Assembly: GCA_020636225.1 (NCBI GenBank) | Contig: JACJYI010000007.1 | Coordinates: 248,001-312,000 of the forward strand | DNA from: Lewinellaceae bacterium | GTDB taxonomy: Bacteria > Bacteroidota > Bacteroidia > Chitinophagales > Saprospiraceae | Length of the DNA: 64,000 bases | Direction: 5' to 3' | In this document: in pieces, positions 16,339-25,689 of the stretch | Numbering within the stretch: position 1 is the first letter of the stretch | How the letters are laid out: the number at the start of each line of letters is the position of its first letter | Position numbers and translations under genes: made by a program | Notes under the pieces: generated by a model | Told to the model about the DNA's origin: nothing | Seen by the model: only the letters and a program-made list of their open reading frames with translations | Database searches by the model: none

Positions 16339-17586
16339 ATGTCCACCTCTGCCCGCACGGTGATTCTCCATGTGACCAATGAAGGAATCCACGTCAATCC
16401 CCTTCATTGCATCCCTTGGGCACGAACCAATTTCCCGGACAAAAGGCACTTTGATTTTTCGGAATCCCGTTCACACGACTGGCGGGTCAGGCAGGATGCC
16501 TATGACCCAGGGACTGGATTGCTGACCGTTACCGTCCTGGATCTGCATGTCGTCGATCCGGAACCGGTCTTTTCCCGGCAGATGCCAAAATCACCAGTCC
16601 AACGGATCCATATCCAGGGATTGGCATGGCCTGATCTTCAGGCACAACTATCCATGTATAGGAAAGATGCATTCACTGAATTCCTGTCGAAAGAAACCAA
16701 TCCGCCTACATCACCTTCTGTCCCAGGGGCGACCGGAGTCATGAAGAGAACGGTTCCGATCGACAGCCGTGTATCCTTGAGCAAGGTCCGGTTCAAACTG
16801 GGTTTTGTGGAGATGGAAATCCGTCTGAACGGGATACCGGACCCTGTCAGGATCCAGGTGAGCAACCCCCATATCCTTCCGGAGTTTGATATCATCAAAC
16901 CCTTCTTTGCCAAAATGCTGGGGAAACGGACCCTCCAGATCACCGGATCGGCTGAAGTCGTCGGCCGACTGGTCCGATCCACATCGTGCACCTCGGCTGA
17001 CCTGGACCGGATCAATGACCACACCATCTCCACGGTCCGCCGCCTGGTATTGCGGGACAGTATTCGCTCCAAACCATCCCTGTCGCCTGACAAGGAACTG
17101 TTCAGTTCAGACGAATTCTTTGCGGATACGCCGGCCCAGGCCCTAGGCAACACGTACAGGGAACAGGAACGATTGCTCCTGGAGGAGATCATCGAAGCAC
17201 AATCGGTACGCAACGGAGCACAACTGCGTTATCTGGCCGGCCAGCTGCAGGAGGCTGATTCACCACTAAAATTCACACTGCATCCACATTTCGGTTTCGT
17301 TTTCCATCACGCCGGCGAGACCATGCATCATTTTCTCTGGGAGCTCCTCAATACCCATGCGACCTATCTGTGGAGCCTGCCCAAGGGACCCTTCTCCGCT
17401 TCTGCCGGTTACCGGCTATTGGAACGGGAGATCAATGCCATTCGCGACCAGGGACGAATGACCTACCTGCACCAAATCGATCGATCCGCCTTTGTCTTTC
17501 ATCGCATCCCGCATGAACACAGCTCTTCCGCCTTCATCGACGGGTTCCCGATCTGGCGGGCCCGATTGACGGAAAAACTGATCTAG
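16339..17586 (+). CDS. Conserved-looking hypothetical protein, unknown function
   Basis: A 415-residue soluble protein without signal peptide or membrane segments. Visible parts are a beta-rich N-terminal half containing VILHVTNEGIHVNP and VSLSKVRFKLGFVEMEIRLNG, a charged helical stretch (YREQERLLLEEIIEAQ), and a C-terminal alpha/beta region with repeated His and aromatics (LHPHFGFVFHHAGETMHHFLW). I do not recognise the family. The ATG at 16339 was chosen over 16285 because a near-consensus -7 element (TATCTTTC, 16327-16334) lies just 4 nt before it. It is followed by a strong terminator, so it is probably monocistronic. Confidence 0.6.
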   Translation: MSTSARTVILHVTNEGIHVNPLHCIPWARTNFPDKRHFDFSESRSHDWRVRQDAYDPGTGLLTVTVLDLHVVDPEPVFSRQMPKSPVQRIHIQGLAWPDLQAQLSMYRKDAFTEFLSKETNPPTSPSVPGATGVMKRTVPIDSRVSLSKVRFKLGFVEMEIRLNGIPDPVRIQVSNPHILPEFDIIKPFFAKMLGKRTLQITGSAEVVGRLVRSTSCTSADLDRINDHTISTVRRLVLRDSIRSKPSLSPDKELFSSDEFFADTPAQALGNTYREQERLLLEEIIEAQSVRNGAQLRYLAGQLQEADSPLKFTLHPHFGFVFHHAGETMHHFLWELLNTHATYLWSLPKGPFSASAGYRLLEREINAIRDQGRMTYLHQIDRSAFVFHRIPHEHSSSAFIDGFPIWRARLTEKLI

Positions 17587-17619
17587 CACACTCGGAGCAT
17601 CTCCACCAATTCAATACAC

Positions 17620-17654
17620 AAGCCCCGGCACCTTGCGGATGCCGGGGCTTTTTC
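17620..17654. terminator. Bidirectional terminator between convergent genes
   Basis: AAGCCCCGGC and GCCGGGGCTT form a 10-bp stem with an ~11-nt loop, followed on the plus strand by five T (17650-17654). It serves the plus-strand hypothetical gene and may also stop the convergent T9SS gene. Confidence 0.8.
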
Positions 17655-17674
17655 ATTCTTCTGTACATCAGACA

Positions 17675-19090
17675 CTATCGCTGCAACAGGATCGGTTGCT
17701 GCATCTGGCCCTCCGACCATTCCAGGCGAAGGATATATGTGCCATTGGGCAAGGTGGGCAGGTTCATTTCCGCACGGGCAGGTGCTGTCCACTGCTGGCG
17801 CCCCTCCGCATTGATCAGGCTGATCCGGCAATCGGCCGGAATATCCCAGCCCTCCAGGCGGATCTGTCCGGCGGTCGGATTGGGATAGATGGTCAATCGT
17901 GCATCGGGTTCACCCGGGACGACGAGGGGTGTGCTGAGGGATTCCGTGCGGGCAAACAAACCCTTGAAGGCAAAGCTGATCGATGTGCCGGCAAAAGCAA
18001 ACTGCGTCGACCCATTCTCCTCAAAGGCGATCCCGCTGTTGAACAGGCCGGTAGCCGCCGGCTGATAATCATCCCGCAGGGCCAACCACTGATCGACCAC
18101 CAGGCCCCAGGGGCCTTCCGAAGTGCCGGCATTGACCCGAAGTCCGGATACCAGGATATTGTCCTGGTCGATCACCAGAATATCCCGTCCGACATCATCG
18201 CCGGACCCCCCATAGGTAACAGCCCCTTTCAGTACGCCATTCATGGGATTGACCTTCCCGACAAACAGCTGCTGCTGTCCGCCTTCGACTTTGGCACCAG
18301 TGATCACCAGATCGCCATTCGGAAGTCGGTCTATGGCCCGGGCGGACTGTTCAAGCATAGTAGATGCATCATAATACTCATTGCTCCAGAGCTGGTCAAG
18401 TGTACCACTCGTGCCGATCAGGCGGATCATGGCCGATTCCGGAGTAGTGGTCTGATAGGAGGTTCCGGCGATCACAAATCCGGTGCCGGGCACCTCGACA
18501 ATATCGTAGGCGATCTCCCCGAGCTTCTTCTGGGTAAAGAACTGGAATTCGTCGATGCCATAGCTGCCGTCCAGCAGGTAGGCCACCATGGAATTGCCCG
18601 TGGTCTGTCCCTGGGTCACCGTGCGAGTTCCGACAATGGCAAAACGGTTGCCACTGACCGCCCTCATCCGAAATCCTTCGGCATCGGCATTACTTGGCCC
18701 CAGCGTCTTGGGGAATCCGGTCTTGTCACCGTTGAGGGTCAGCTCCTGGATCAGGAATTTTTTACTGGCATCGCCGCTTTTGCACTCCGTGCAATACCCC
18801 ATGGCCACGTACTTGCCACCCAGGTCGATGATGTCCCGGAATCCCTGCTCCAGGCCGAACTGATGGGTCTTCTCCCACACGACGTTGCCACAGGCATCGA
18901 CCTTCATTACCAGGGCATCCAGATTCTTCTGGCCGACCATGATGAACTGGTTGTCGCTGGTACGAATGATCCGATGGATGAGGACATCATCCAGATCCGA
19001 ACCGTAGAAGGATACTTTTTCCGCGCACTGGGCAGAAAGACTCGCCATGGCAAGGAAGGCCAGGCAAACAAGGAGGAATGATCGCATCAT
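17675..19090 (-). CDS. Secreted protein with T9SS type A sorting domain
   Basis: A 471-residue exported protein: signal peptide MRSFLLVCLAFLAMASLSAQ, then repeated beta-strand units of the form DALVMKVDACGNVVWEKT, KYVAMGYCTEC and GDLVITGAKVEGG, which suggest a beta-propeller. The C-terminus has the T9SS type A pattern, TIYPNPTAGQIRLEGW followed by PNGTYILRLEW and a basic end. Such proteins pass the inner membrane by Sec and are then secreted or anchored by the T9SS. The start at 19090 (two ATGs in a row, 19090 and 19087) gives a proper signal peptide; the longer frame does not. Cargo function unknown. Confidence 0.85.
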   Translation of the reverse strand: MMRSFLLVCLAFLAMASLSAQCAEKVSFYGSDLDDVLIHRIIRTSDNQFIMVGQKNLDALVMKVDACGNVVWEKTHQFGLEQGFRDIIDLGGKYVAMGYCTECKSGDASKKFLIQELTLNGDKTGFPKTLGPSNADAEGFRMRAVSGNRFAIVGTRTVTQGQTTGNSMVAYLLDGSYGIDEFQFFTQKKLGEIAYDIVEVPGTGFVIAGTSYQTTTPESAMIRLIGTSGTLDQLWSNEYYDASTMLEQSARAIDRLPNGDLVITGAKVEGGQQQLFVGKVNPMNGVLKGAVTYGGSGDDVGRDILVIDQDNILVSGLRVNAGTSEGPWGLVVDQWLALRDDYQPAATGLFNSGIAFEENGSTQFAFAGTSISFAFKGLFARTESLSTPLVVPGEPDARLTIYPNPTAGQIRLEGWDIPADCRISLINAEGRQQWTAPARAEMNLPTLPNGTYILRLEWSEGQMQQPILLQR

Positions 19091-19162
19091 GTGGTGTTTT
19101 GATGATATGTGATGGAAACAGGTTGAGTGTATTCGCCGAAAGCCCTGCAAATATCCTTCCAA

Positions 19163-21322
19163 TTAGCGTTGTTTGGGGTGGACCAGGGTCATCTCCCGGA
19201 CAATGGAACCGGCGTCGGCGAATTTGTCGACGATGAACAGAATGTATCGCGCATCGACCATGATGTTCCGGCAGATGGACGGGTCAAAATAGAGGTCGCT
19301 CATGGTACCTTCCCAGACCCGGTCGAAGTTCAGGCCGATCAGGTTGCCATAGGCGTCTATGGCCGGACTGCCGGAGTTCCCTCCCGTAGTATGATTGGAC
19401 CCGATAAAGCAGACGGGCATCTGATCGCCGACGGCATACGGACCATAGTCCTTCCGAGCGTGGAGCTCCCGCAGGCGCTCTGGCACATCGAACTCGTAGT
19501 CTCCCGGCACATATTTCTCCATGACGCCATCCAGCCAGGTCTGATACCCATAGACAGTAGAATCATTCGGCGCATAGCCTTCTACCTTGCCAAAGGTGAC
19601 CCGAAGGGTACTGTTCGCATCCGGAAAGAATTTCTCTTCGGTGAACACCTCCATCTGATCGGCCATATACCCGCGCATATCGGCATCGATGGCATCATTG
19701 AGGGCCGCCATGGGTCGGGCGACCTGTTCGACATATGTTTGGGTGAGCAGATCGTACCAGATGACCAGGGAATCCTGCTGAATGGCCTCGATCACCTGAT
19801 CCGGCGTACCCTCCAGCAGGGCAAGCAGCTTTTCCTGATCTGTCAGGATGGTCTGCCCGAACAGGGCACGAGTCCGCAAGGCGGCCTGTCCTGCCCCAAA
19901 TTGGTCAAAAAGGATGGCCGGGGACAGTTGGGGATCCCCCTGTTCAGCATACATCCGCATCAGGGCCTCGAATACCTGCTGATCAAGTTCCGGCTGATAG
20001 TTCTTGAAGAAGCCGCTGATGGCTGGCCGCAGCCGGTCGCGGTACTCGGTATACCCTGCCTCTCCGTTGGACTGGTAGCGGTTGGCCAGGGTAGACATAT
20101 AGCGCGCCAGGGTGAAGACCTCGATATTCCGCTGGACGATCTCACTATAATACTGGCTGGCGACCTCATAGGGTGTCAAGGCATTGTACAGGCTATCCAG
20201 CCGGGCCAGACGATCGACCTCCTGGCCCTGGCCATGCAATCGCTCTCGGAATTCCTTCTGGTGAAGGATCTTCTTCCATACGGCGTTGGTGCGTTCCAGT
20301 CCCTGATTCTCACCGATCCATTTCTTCCAATAGTTGGCCACCCGGGCATATTTGGAGGCATACTGGATCCGGATGGCTTCGTCAACCCGCATGGCCTTGT
20401 CCAGGATCTGCAGGGCAGTATCGCGGATGGCGATCCGGGGTGGATTGATGGCCTCCTTGTTCATGGCGACGGCAGATGCTGGAATGTACTGTTGGGTGCG
20501 ACCGGGGAATCCGAAGATCAGGGTAAAGTCGCCCTCCTCTACCCCGTCGAGGGATACCGGCAGGTAATGTCTCGGCTGGTATGGCTTGTTGTCCGGGGAA
20601 TAATCCGCTGGTCGGTTGTCGGGCCCGGCATAGATCCGGAAAAGGGAGAAGTCGCCGGTGTGACGCGGCCATACCCAGTTGTCCGTATCCGAACCGAACT
20701 TGCCGATCGACTCGGGAGGGGTGCCTACCAATCGGATATCCGTGAAGGTGAGGGTGACAAACATGAGGTATTGGTTGCCATAGTAGATGGGTCGGAACAT
20801 GACCCCTTCATCCGGTTGGGTGGCGACCTGGCTCTTGTATGCCTCCAGATTCCGATCGATCACGGACTGGCGATCTGCTTCGGACATGTCCGAGGTGACT
20901 CCTGCCAAGGCCACATCGGTGACATCTTCGATCCGCTGGATGATCGTCACGAACAACCCCGGATTGGTCAGTTCCTCCTCCGGTGTCCTGGCCCAGAATC
21001 CATTGCGCAGGTAGTTGTGCTCCACCGAGCTGTGCGACTGGATGTAGCCGTATCCGCAGTGGTGATTGGTCAGGACCAGGCCCTGCGAGGAAATGATACT
21101 TCCGGTACAGCCTCCTCCAAAATGTAAAATGGCATCCTTGAGGCTGCCGGCATTGACCGAATAAATATCGTCCGCAGTCATCTTCATGCCCATGGCCTGC
21201 ATATCGCCTTCCAACTGCCGGAGCAGGTGGGGCAGCCACATGCCTTCATGCGCGGAGGTCTGCTGAATACCAATCAAAAGGAGAAAGAGGAAGAGGAGGT
21301 TACGGATGATGTTCACTGTCAC
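19163..21322 (-). CDS. S46 family dipeptidyl peptidase, DPP11-like
   Basis: A 719-residue periplasmic serine exopeptidase that removes N-terminal dipeptides in amino-acid-scavenging Bacteroidota. A signal peptide (LLFLFLLLIGIQQTSA) precedes the mature N-terminus, which begins HEGMWLP as in the family. The catalytic His is in LVLTNHHCGYG and the Ser in TTGGNSGSPAI. Eighteen residues after that Ser the S1-pocket residue is Arg (NFDR); in the characterised enzymes Gly at this position marks DPP7 and Arg marks the Asp/Glu-specific DPP11. So acidic P1 specificity is inferred. The start codon is GTG, with a TATCTTTG element about 60 nt upstream. It runs in the same direction as the T9SS cargo gene downstream, 72 nt apart. 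Confidence 0.93.
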   Translation of the reverse strand: MTVNIIRNLLFLFLLLIGIQQTSAHEGMWLPHLLRQLEGDMQAMGMKMTADDIYSVNAGSLKDAILHFGGGCTGSIISSQGLVLTNHHCGYGYIQSHSSVEHNYLRNGFWARTPEEELTNPGLFVTIIQRIEDVTDVALAGVTSDMSEADRQSVIDRNLEAYKSQVATQPDEGVMFRPIYYGNQYLMFVTLTFTDIRLVGTPPESIGKFGSDTDNWVWPRHTGDFSLFRIYAGPDNRPADYSPDNKPYQPRHYLPVSLDGVEEGDFTLIFGFPGRTQQYIPASAVAMNKEAINPPRIAIRDTALQILDKAMRVDEAIRIQYASKYARVANYWKKWIGENQGLERTNAVWKKILHQKEFRERLHGQGQEVDRLARLDSLYNALTPYEVASQYYSEIVQRNIEVFTLARYMSTLANRYQSNGEAGYTEYRDRLRPAISGFFKNYQPELDQQVFEALMRMYAEQGDPQLSPAILFDQFGAGQAALRTRALFGQTILTDQEKLLALLEGTPDQVIEAIQQDSLVIWYDLLTQTYVEQVARPMAALNDAIDADMRGYMADQMEVFTEEKFFPDANSTLRVTFGKVEGYAPNDSTVYGYQTWLDGVMEKYVPGDYEFDVPERLRELHARKDYGPYAVGDQMPVCFIGSNHTTGGNSGSPAIDAYGNLIGLNFDRVWEGTMSDLYFDPSICRNIMVDARYILFIVDKFADAGSIVREMTLVHPKQR

Positions 21323-21383
21323 AATTTGTCTGAAAAATGAAAAAAAATGTGTCCTGGATATCTGATTTTTAGGCCACTACACG

Positions 21384-21391
21384 CAAAGATA
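21384..21391 (-). promoter_or_regulatory. -7 promoter element for the S46 peptidase gene
   Basis: On the minus strand TATCTTTG matches TAnnTTTG exactly, 61 nt upstream of the GTG start. The divergent gene at 21400 starts only 8 nt away on the other strand. Confidence 0.45.
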
Positions 21392-21399
21392 GGTAAACT

Positions 21400-22551
21400 A
21401 TGAGGCGCATCCTTTTGGGAGCTACGCTGCTGTGCCTGGCTGTCCTTTCCGGCCAATCCCAGGATCAGTTGATCAGTCGCTGGGTATTTACAGGGAACAC
21501 CACATTCCCCGATTCTGTTCATCAGTCTATCCGCTCCTCAGCCGTCCGCCTGTCGCCTGTCCTGCCCACCGATTGCCCGTCCTGTCCATTCGTGCCCGGA
21601 GCCCCACCTTCCCTACTCCCCGGATATGGCACCTACGGATGGCCCGACAGCACGACACCAGATACATCCCGCTATCTTGAAATACCCGTCTTTGTCCAGC
21701 CCGGATGGCGTCTGGATATGTCCCGGCTATCCTTTGAAACACATCGCGAGTCCCAGGCTGCCAGTAAATGGCAGATCCGGTACAGCATGAACAACTTCAG
21801 CAGCCCTTTGGCCAGCGGGGTGATGGGTAGTCCCAACTCCTGGTCGACCGTGACCATCCCCCTTACCTCTATCCTCCAGCTGCAGGACCTGACCGATACG
21901 GTCTTCTTTCGAATCTACCCGTTCGATGCCAAGAAAGGACCCAATGAAATGAATAATACCATCTGGCGCGTGGATTCCATCCGGATCTACAGTGCCGGGG
22001 CGCCCCTGCCCGTAGAGCTCACCCGGTTTACCGCGGAGCCGGATGGGGCAGACATTCGTCTGCAATGGTCCACAGCGACCGAGATCAACAGTGCAACCTT
22101 TGGCATCGAGCATGCCCTGGACGGGCAACCGTTCAGGGAGCTGGACCGGGTACCGGCGGCAGGGTGGTCCGTCGCCTTGCAATCCTATCAAAGGATTCAT
22201 CGGGCTGCCGGCCCGGGCCAGCATTATTATCGCCTGCGCATGATCGACCTGGATGGTCAGGAAGCGTTCAGCCCGGTGGTGAATTCCAGAATTCTGCCAG
22301 AAACCTCCGGAGCAGTCAATGGTTGGATCGCCCATGACCAGGCATTCATCCAGGGAATATCCAACCCCCTTGGCGGCATACTTCAATTGCATGATCTGCA
22401 GGGCCGGATGGTCACTTCCAGGGACATTCCCGCTGGTAACGTGACACCACAATTGACGATCGAACGGCGCTCGAATCAGGTATACCTGCTTTCCTGGCAT
22501 CCCCTCGGAGGTGACTCGATCCAGGTCAAGGTATTCAACACCGGTCAATAG
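21400..22551 (+). CDS. Secreted protein with C-terminal T9SS-like domain
   Basis: A 383-residue exported protein. The signal peptide is RRILLGATLLCLAVLSGQSQ. Residues ~25-200 form a beta-rich domain with a Cys pair (PTDCPSCPF). The segment LPVELTRFTAEPDGADIRLQ followed by WSTATEINSATFGIEHALDG is the fibronectin-like linker found just before sorting domains in many Bacteroidota surface proteins. The end (NPLGGILQLHDLQGRMV, VYLLSW) resembles a type A sorting domain but lacks the usual YPNP turn, so T9SS export is likely, not certain. Function unknown. Confidence 0.7.
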   Translation: MRRILLGATLLCLAVLSGQSQDQLISRWVFTGNTTFPDSVHQSIRSSAVRLSPVLPTDCPSCPFVPGAPPSLLPGYGTYGWPDSTTPDTSRYLEIPVFVQPGWRLDMSRLSFETHRESQAASKWQIRYSMNNFSSPLASGVMGSPNSWSTVTIPLTSILQLQDLTDTVFFRIYPFDAKKGPNEMNNTIWRVDSIRIYSAGAPLPVELTRFTAEPDGADIRLQWSTATEINSATFGIEHALDGQPFRELDRVPAAGWSVALQSYQRIHRAAGPGQHYYRLRMIDLDGQEAFSPVVNSRILPETSGAVNGWIAHDQAFIQGISNPLGGILQLHDLQGRMVTSRDIPAGNVTPQLTIERRSNQVYLLSWHPLGGDSIQVKVFNTGQ

Positions 22552-22575
22552 CTGGAGGTTGCCTCACCCTGCCGC

Positions 22576-24729
22576 TCAGTACCCCAGCGCCGTCAAACCC
22601 TGATACACCACCAGGCTGACCAGATAGGCCAGGCCACTCATGAAGGCCAGCTGGATCAGGGGCCATTTCCAGGTACCCGTCTCCTTCTTGACAACGGCCA
22701 TGGTGCTCATGCACTGCATGGCAAACACATAGAACAATACCAGGGACAGGGCCATCGGGAGGCTGTAGGTCTTCCTGCCAGTGGCGGGATTCAACTCGGC
22801 GGCCATCTTCTGGCGGATGCCCAGATCGTCGTCCACGCTGCCAATGCTGTAGATCGTCGCCATCGTCCCGACAAAGACCTCCCTGGCCGCAAAGGAGGTG
22901 ACCAGGGCAATACCGATCTTCCAGTCAAACCCCAGCGGTCGAATCACCGGCTCCAGGGCCTTGCCCAGCATACCGGCAAAGGAGGATTCAAGGCGAGATG
23001 AGGCCACCAGCGCCTCGGTCTCCACCTTATCTAGCTGTTCGGTAGCAGCATTGGACAGGGCCTGCGCCTCGGCCTCTGCCATCCGGCCGGGCAGGCTGTA
23101 GGTGGCGAGAAACCAGAGGGCGATGGAGATCATCACGATGATCTTCCCCGCTTCCCGTACAAAGGAAGCGACTTTGCTCCATACGGTGTAGGCCACATTG
23201 CGCCAGTGGGGCACCTGGTAATCCGGCAGTTCCATGAGCAGGTAGCCGGGTTCCTCCGTCTTCAGGATCCGCTTGAAGATCCAGGCACCCAGCATGGCCG
23301 ACGCCGCTCCCAGGACATAGAGACCCATGAAGGTCAGCGCCTGATAGCTGATCAGGCCGAAGACCCTCCCCGCCGGGACCATCAATCCGACCAGCAGGGC
23401 ATAGACCGGGAGTCGGGCTGAACAACTGATCAGCGGCGTTACCAGGATGGTGATCAACCGCTCCTTCCGATTGGTGATAGTGCGCGTGCTCATGATGGCC
23501 GGAATGGCACAGGCCGTGCCTGAAACCAGGGCTACGATACTGCGCCCGTTCAGTCCTACCTTGTTGAGCAGGCGATCGAAGAGATAGACGGCGCGGGCCA
23601 TGTAACCTGATTCCTCGAGGATGGCCACCAGGAGGAAGAGAAGGACGATCTGGGGGATGAACACCAGCACGCCACCCAGTCCGGCCACGACACCATCCGC
23701 GAGCAGGCTGGACAGCCAACCGGCCCCCAAGGCATACTTGACCGCTCCGCCCAGCACCGAGAAGATCTGCTCGATCCATTCCATGGGCAGTGTGGACCAG
23801 GAGAACACCGCCTGGAAAATGAACAAGAGGAATACACAGAAGATGATTGGCCCCCAGATCCGATGGGTAGCGATGGCATCCACCCGGGCGGTCAACCGGC
23901 TGCGCTCCACCCCCTCCAGTGGTACTTTGGCCTCCCTGACGATCCTGTCGATCGAGCGAAATCGCTCCATGATCTCCCTGACCTGGGTCTTCAACGGATG
24001 AAACGCAAACCGGTCCCTCGCCTCATGAATCTGCCGGATCTCGTCCGGTTGCAGATAGGTCAGTTCATCGGTATGGTGGGCCAGGATCAGCGCCTGAAAA
24101 TCGTACTTCACCCAGGGACAGATCTGCCGGATCTCCCGAACCATGGACGCGAGGCCATCCTCCAGAGTGAACGGGGCCGCCTGGGATGGATGCGTCCAGG
24201 ACATGGCATAGAACTGTTCGATCTGTTGCAGCAGCAAACCGGTTCCATCACCTGTTCGGCCATTGACGCTGATCACCGGAATGCCCAGCGATCGGGCCAG
24301 CGAGGACGAATCGTATTGCACCCCGGATTCCAGGGCAGCATCGACCAGGTTCAGGGCCAGGACCACCGGCAATCCGAGGTCGCGGATCTGGGACAACAGG
24401 AGAAGATGTTGGTCAAGGCGCAGGGCATCGGCCACATAGATGACCAGGTCGGGATAGTCTTCGCAACCCGGATGAGACAGGACGTCGAACACCACCCGCT
24501 CGTCCAGGGAGGTGGGATACAGACTGTAGGTGCCCGGAAAGTCGACCAGGCGGAGGGAAGAGGTGCCGTCCGGAAGGCGAAGGACGCCGCTGCGACGTTC
24601 GACAGTCACCCCGGGAAAATTACCTGTCTTCTGACGGAGTCCGGTCAGGTGGTTGAACAGTGAAGATTTTCCGCTGTTCGGGTTGCCGATCAGAGCAATC
24701 CGATGGTTCAATGCTCGTACTCCACCCAT
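22576..24729 (-). CDS. feoB: Ferrous iron transport protein B
   Basis: A 717-residue inner-membrane Fe(II) transporter with an N-terminal GTPase. The G motifs are GNPNSGKSS (G1), TGNFPGVTVE (G2), LVDFPGTYSL (G3) and LNLVD (G4). The membrane part has two gate-like segments with FIPQIVLLFLLVAILEESGYMAR and ITILVTPLISCSARLPVYALL, including the conserved Cys of the second. The start ATG overlaps the end of feoA by 22 nt, so the two are one transcript. No fused FeoA domain is present, in contrast with some Bacteroidota FeoB proteins. Confidence 0.96.
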   Translation of the reverse strand: MGGVRALNHRIALIGNPNSGKSSLFNHLTGLRQKTGNFPGVTVERRSGVLRLPDGTSSLRLVDFPGTYSLYPTSLDERVVFDVLSHPGCEDYPDLVIYVADALRLDQHLLLLSQIRDLGLPVVLALNLVDAALESGVQYDSSSLARSLGIPVISVNGRTGDGTGLLLQQIEQFYAMSWTHPSQAAPFTLEDGLASMVREIRQICPWVKYDFQALILAHHTDELTYLQPDEIRQIHEARDRFAFHPLKTQVREIMERFRSIDRIVREAKVPLEGVERSRLTARVDAIATHRIWGPIIFCVFLLFIFQAVFSWSTLPMEWIEQIFSVLGGAVKYALGAGWLSSLLADGVVAGLGGVLVFIPQIVLLFLLVAILEESGYMARAVYLFDRLLNKVGLNGRSIVALVSGTACAIPAIMSTRTITNRKERLITILVTPLISCSARLPVYALLVGLMVPAGRVFGLISYQALTFMGLYVLGAASAMLGAWIFKRILKTEEPGYLLMELPDYQVPHWRNVAYTVWSKVASFVREAGKIIVMISIALWFLATYSLPGRMAEAEAQALSNAATEQLDKVETEALVASSRLESSFAGMLGKALEPVIRPLGFDWKIGIALVTSFAAREVFVGTMATIYSIGSVDDDLGIRQKMAAELNPATGRKTYSLPMALSLVLFYVFAMQCMSTMAVVKKETGTWKWPLIQLAFMSGLAYLVSLVVYQGLTALGY

Positions 24730-24950
24730 ATCGCTTCCGCTTCGTCCATGCGGATCCCGTATTGTTGATAGTCTGCCTGGATATAAAGGGCCTGACCGAA
24801 TGCCGCTTTGCGAACCAGTGTCACCTCCAGGCCGGGACGCAGGCCCATGGCCAGCAAGCGCCCGGTAGAAGGATGCTCGGACACCTCCACGATGCGAACC
24901 CGCGATCCGGGAGGCACAGCTGCCAGGGTCAGTTTCTCGGTCATGGTCAT
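24708..24950 (-). CDS. feoA: Ferrous iron transport protein A (SH3-like)
   Basis: An 80-residue cytosolic SH3-like accessory of FeoB. The pattern LAAVPPGSRVRIVEV, RLLAMGLRPGLEVTLVRKA is the FeoA consensus. It overlaps feoB by 22 nt, which supports coupled synthesis. An upstream TAATTTCG, one mismatch from the -7 consensus, ends 10 nt before the start and could drive feoAB separately from the cmk genes. No Fur-box-like palindrome was found. Confidence 0.93.
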   Translation of the reverse strand: MTMTEKLTLAAVPPGSRVRIVEVSEHPSTGRLLAMGLRPGLEVTLVRKAAFGQALYIQADYQQYGIRMDEAEAIWVEYEH

Positions 24951-24978
24951 GATCCCGGCGAAATTAGCGAAGAACCGG

Positions 24979-25689
24979 CTAACGGGCGGCCCATCCGTTC
25001 TTTTTCTGGCATCGCCATCGGGCTTCTTCGAGAGCGATCTGCAACTGGAGCGCCCTGCTCATGGCGGAGGTGTCCATCCACACCACGTCGGGGGCGGCCT
25101 GCAGGGGGCTGTCCAGGCGGGTGGAATCGATATGGTCACGCTGGGCCAGATTCGCCCTGACCTCAGCCTCTGTTACCGAATAGCCCTTCGCCTGCAATTC
25201 CTCGAATCGCCGTTTGATCCGCACCTCCTTGTCTGCTGTGACAAAGATCTTCAGCTCGGCATCGGGAAAAACGACCGTTCCGATGTCCCGCCCATCCAGG
25301 ACCACCCCGCCGTGCTGGCCCAGGATCTGCTGCTGTCGGACAAGAAAGGCCCGGACTGCGGACAATGCGGCGATGTCACTGACCCTCGCGGAAACAGACA
25401 TACTTCTGATCTCCTCCTCGATATCCCGGCCATCCAGGACCACCCTGAACTTCCCGTCTGACATCTGCCATTCCAGGGGCAGACCAGCCAGCCACCTGGC
25501 CCAGGGCAATGATGCATCCGGCTCGACCCCTTCCCGGAGAGCCCAACAGGTGATTGCCCTGTACATCGCGCCTGTATCGATGAACGCATAGTCCAGGGCA
25601 GCGCAGAGATCTTTGGCCAGTGTGCTCTTGCCACAGGCCGCAAAGCCGTCGAGGGCAATGGTAATCCTAGGGAATGACTCGGAGTGCAA
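24979..25689 (-). CDS. cmk: Cytidylate kinase
   Basis: A 236-residue kinase that phosphorylates CMP/dCMP. The P-loop is LDGFAACGKSTLAKDL; other family marks are YAFIDTGAMYRAIT, VVLDGRDIGTVVFPDAELKIF with the GRDIGT motif, and RDHIDSTRLDSPLQAA near the end. The reading frame can only start at TTG (25689): a stop lies four codons upstream, and AAAGGA sits at ribosome-binding distance. It overlaps the preceding gene by 23 nt. The C-terminus is a short extension with Trp/Lys residues of no known role. Confidence 0.93.
   Translation of the reverse strand: MHSESFPRITIALDGFAACGKSTLAKDLCAALDYAFIDTGAMYRAITCWALREGVEPDASLPWARWLAGLPLEWQMSDGKFRVVLDGRDIEEEIRSMSVSARVSDIAALSAVRAFLVRQQQILGQHGGVVLDGRDIGTVVFPDAELKIFVTADKEVRIKRRFEELQAKGYSVTEAEVRANLAQRDHIDSTRLDSPLQAAPDVVWMDTSAMSRALQLQIALEEARWRCQKKNGWAAR

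Noticed and set aside
19127..21127. 666-codon plus-strand frame opposite the S46 peptidase
   Set aside because: Antisense to a peptidase with intact catalytic motifs; the translation is rich in G, I, D, Q with no recognisable domain.
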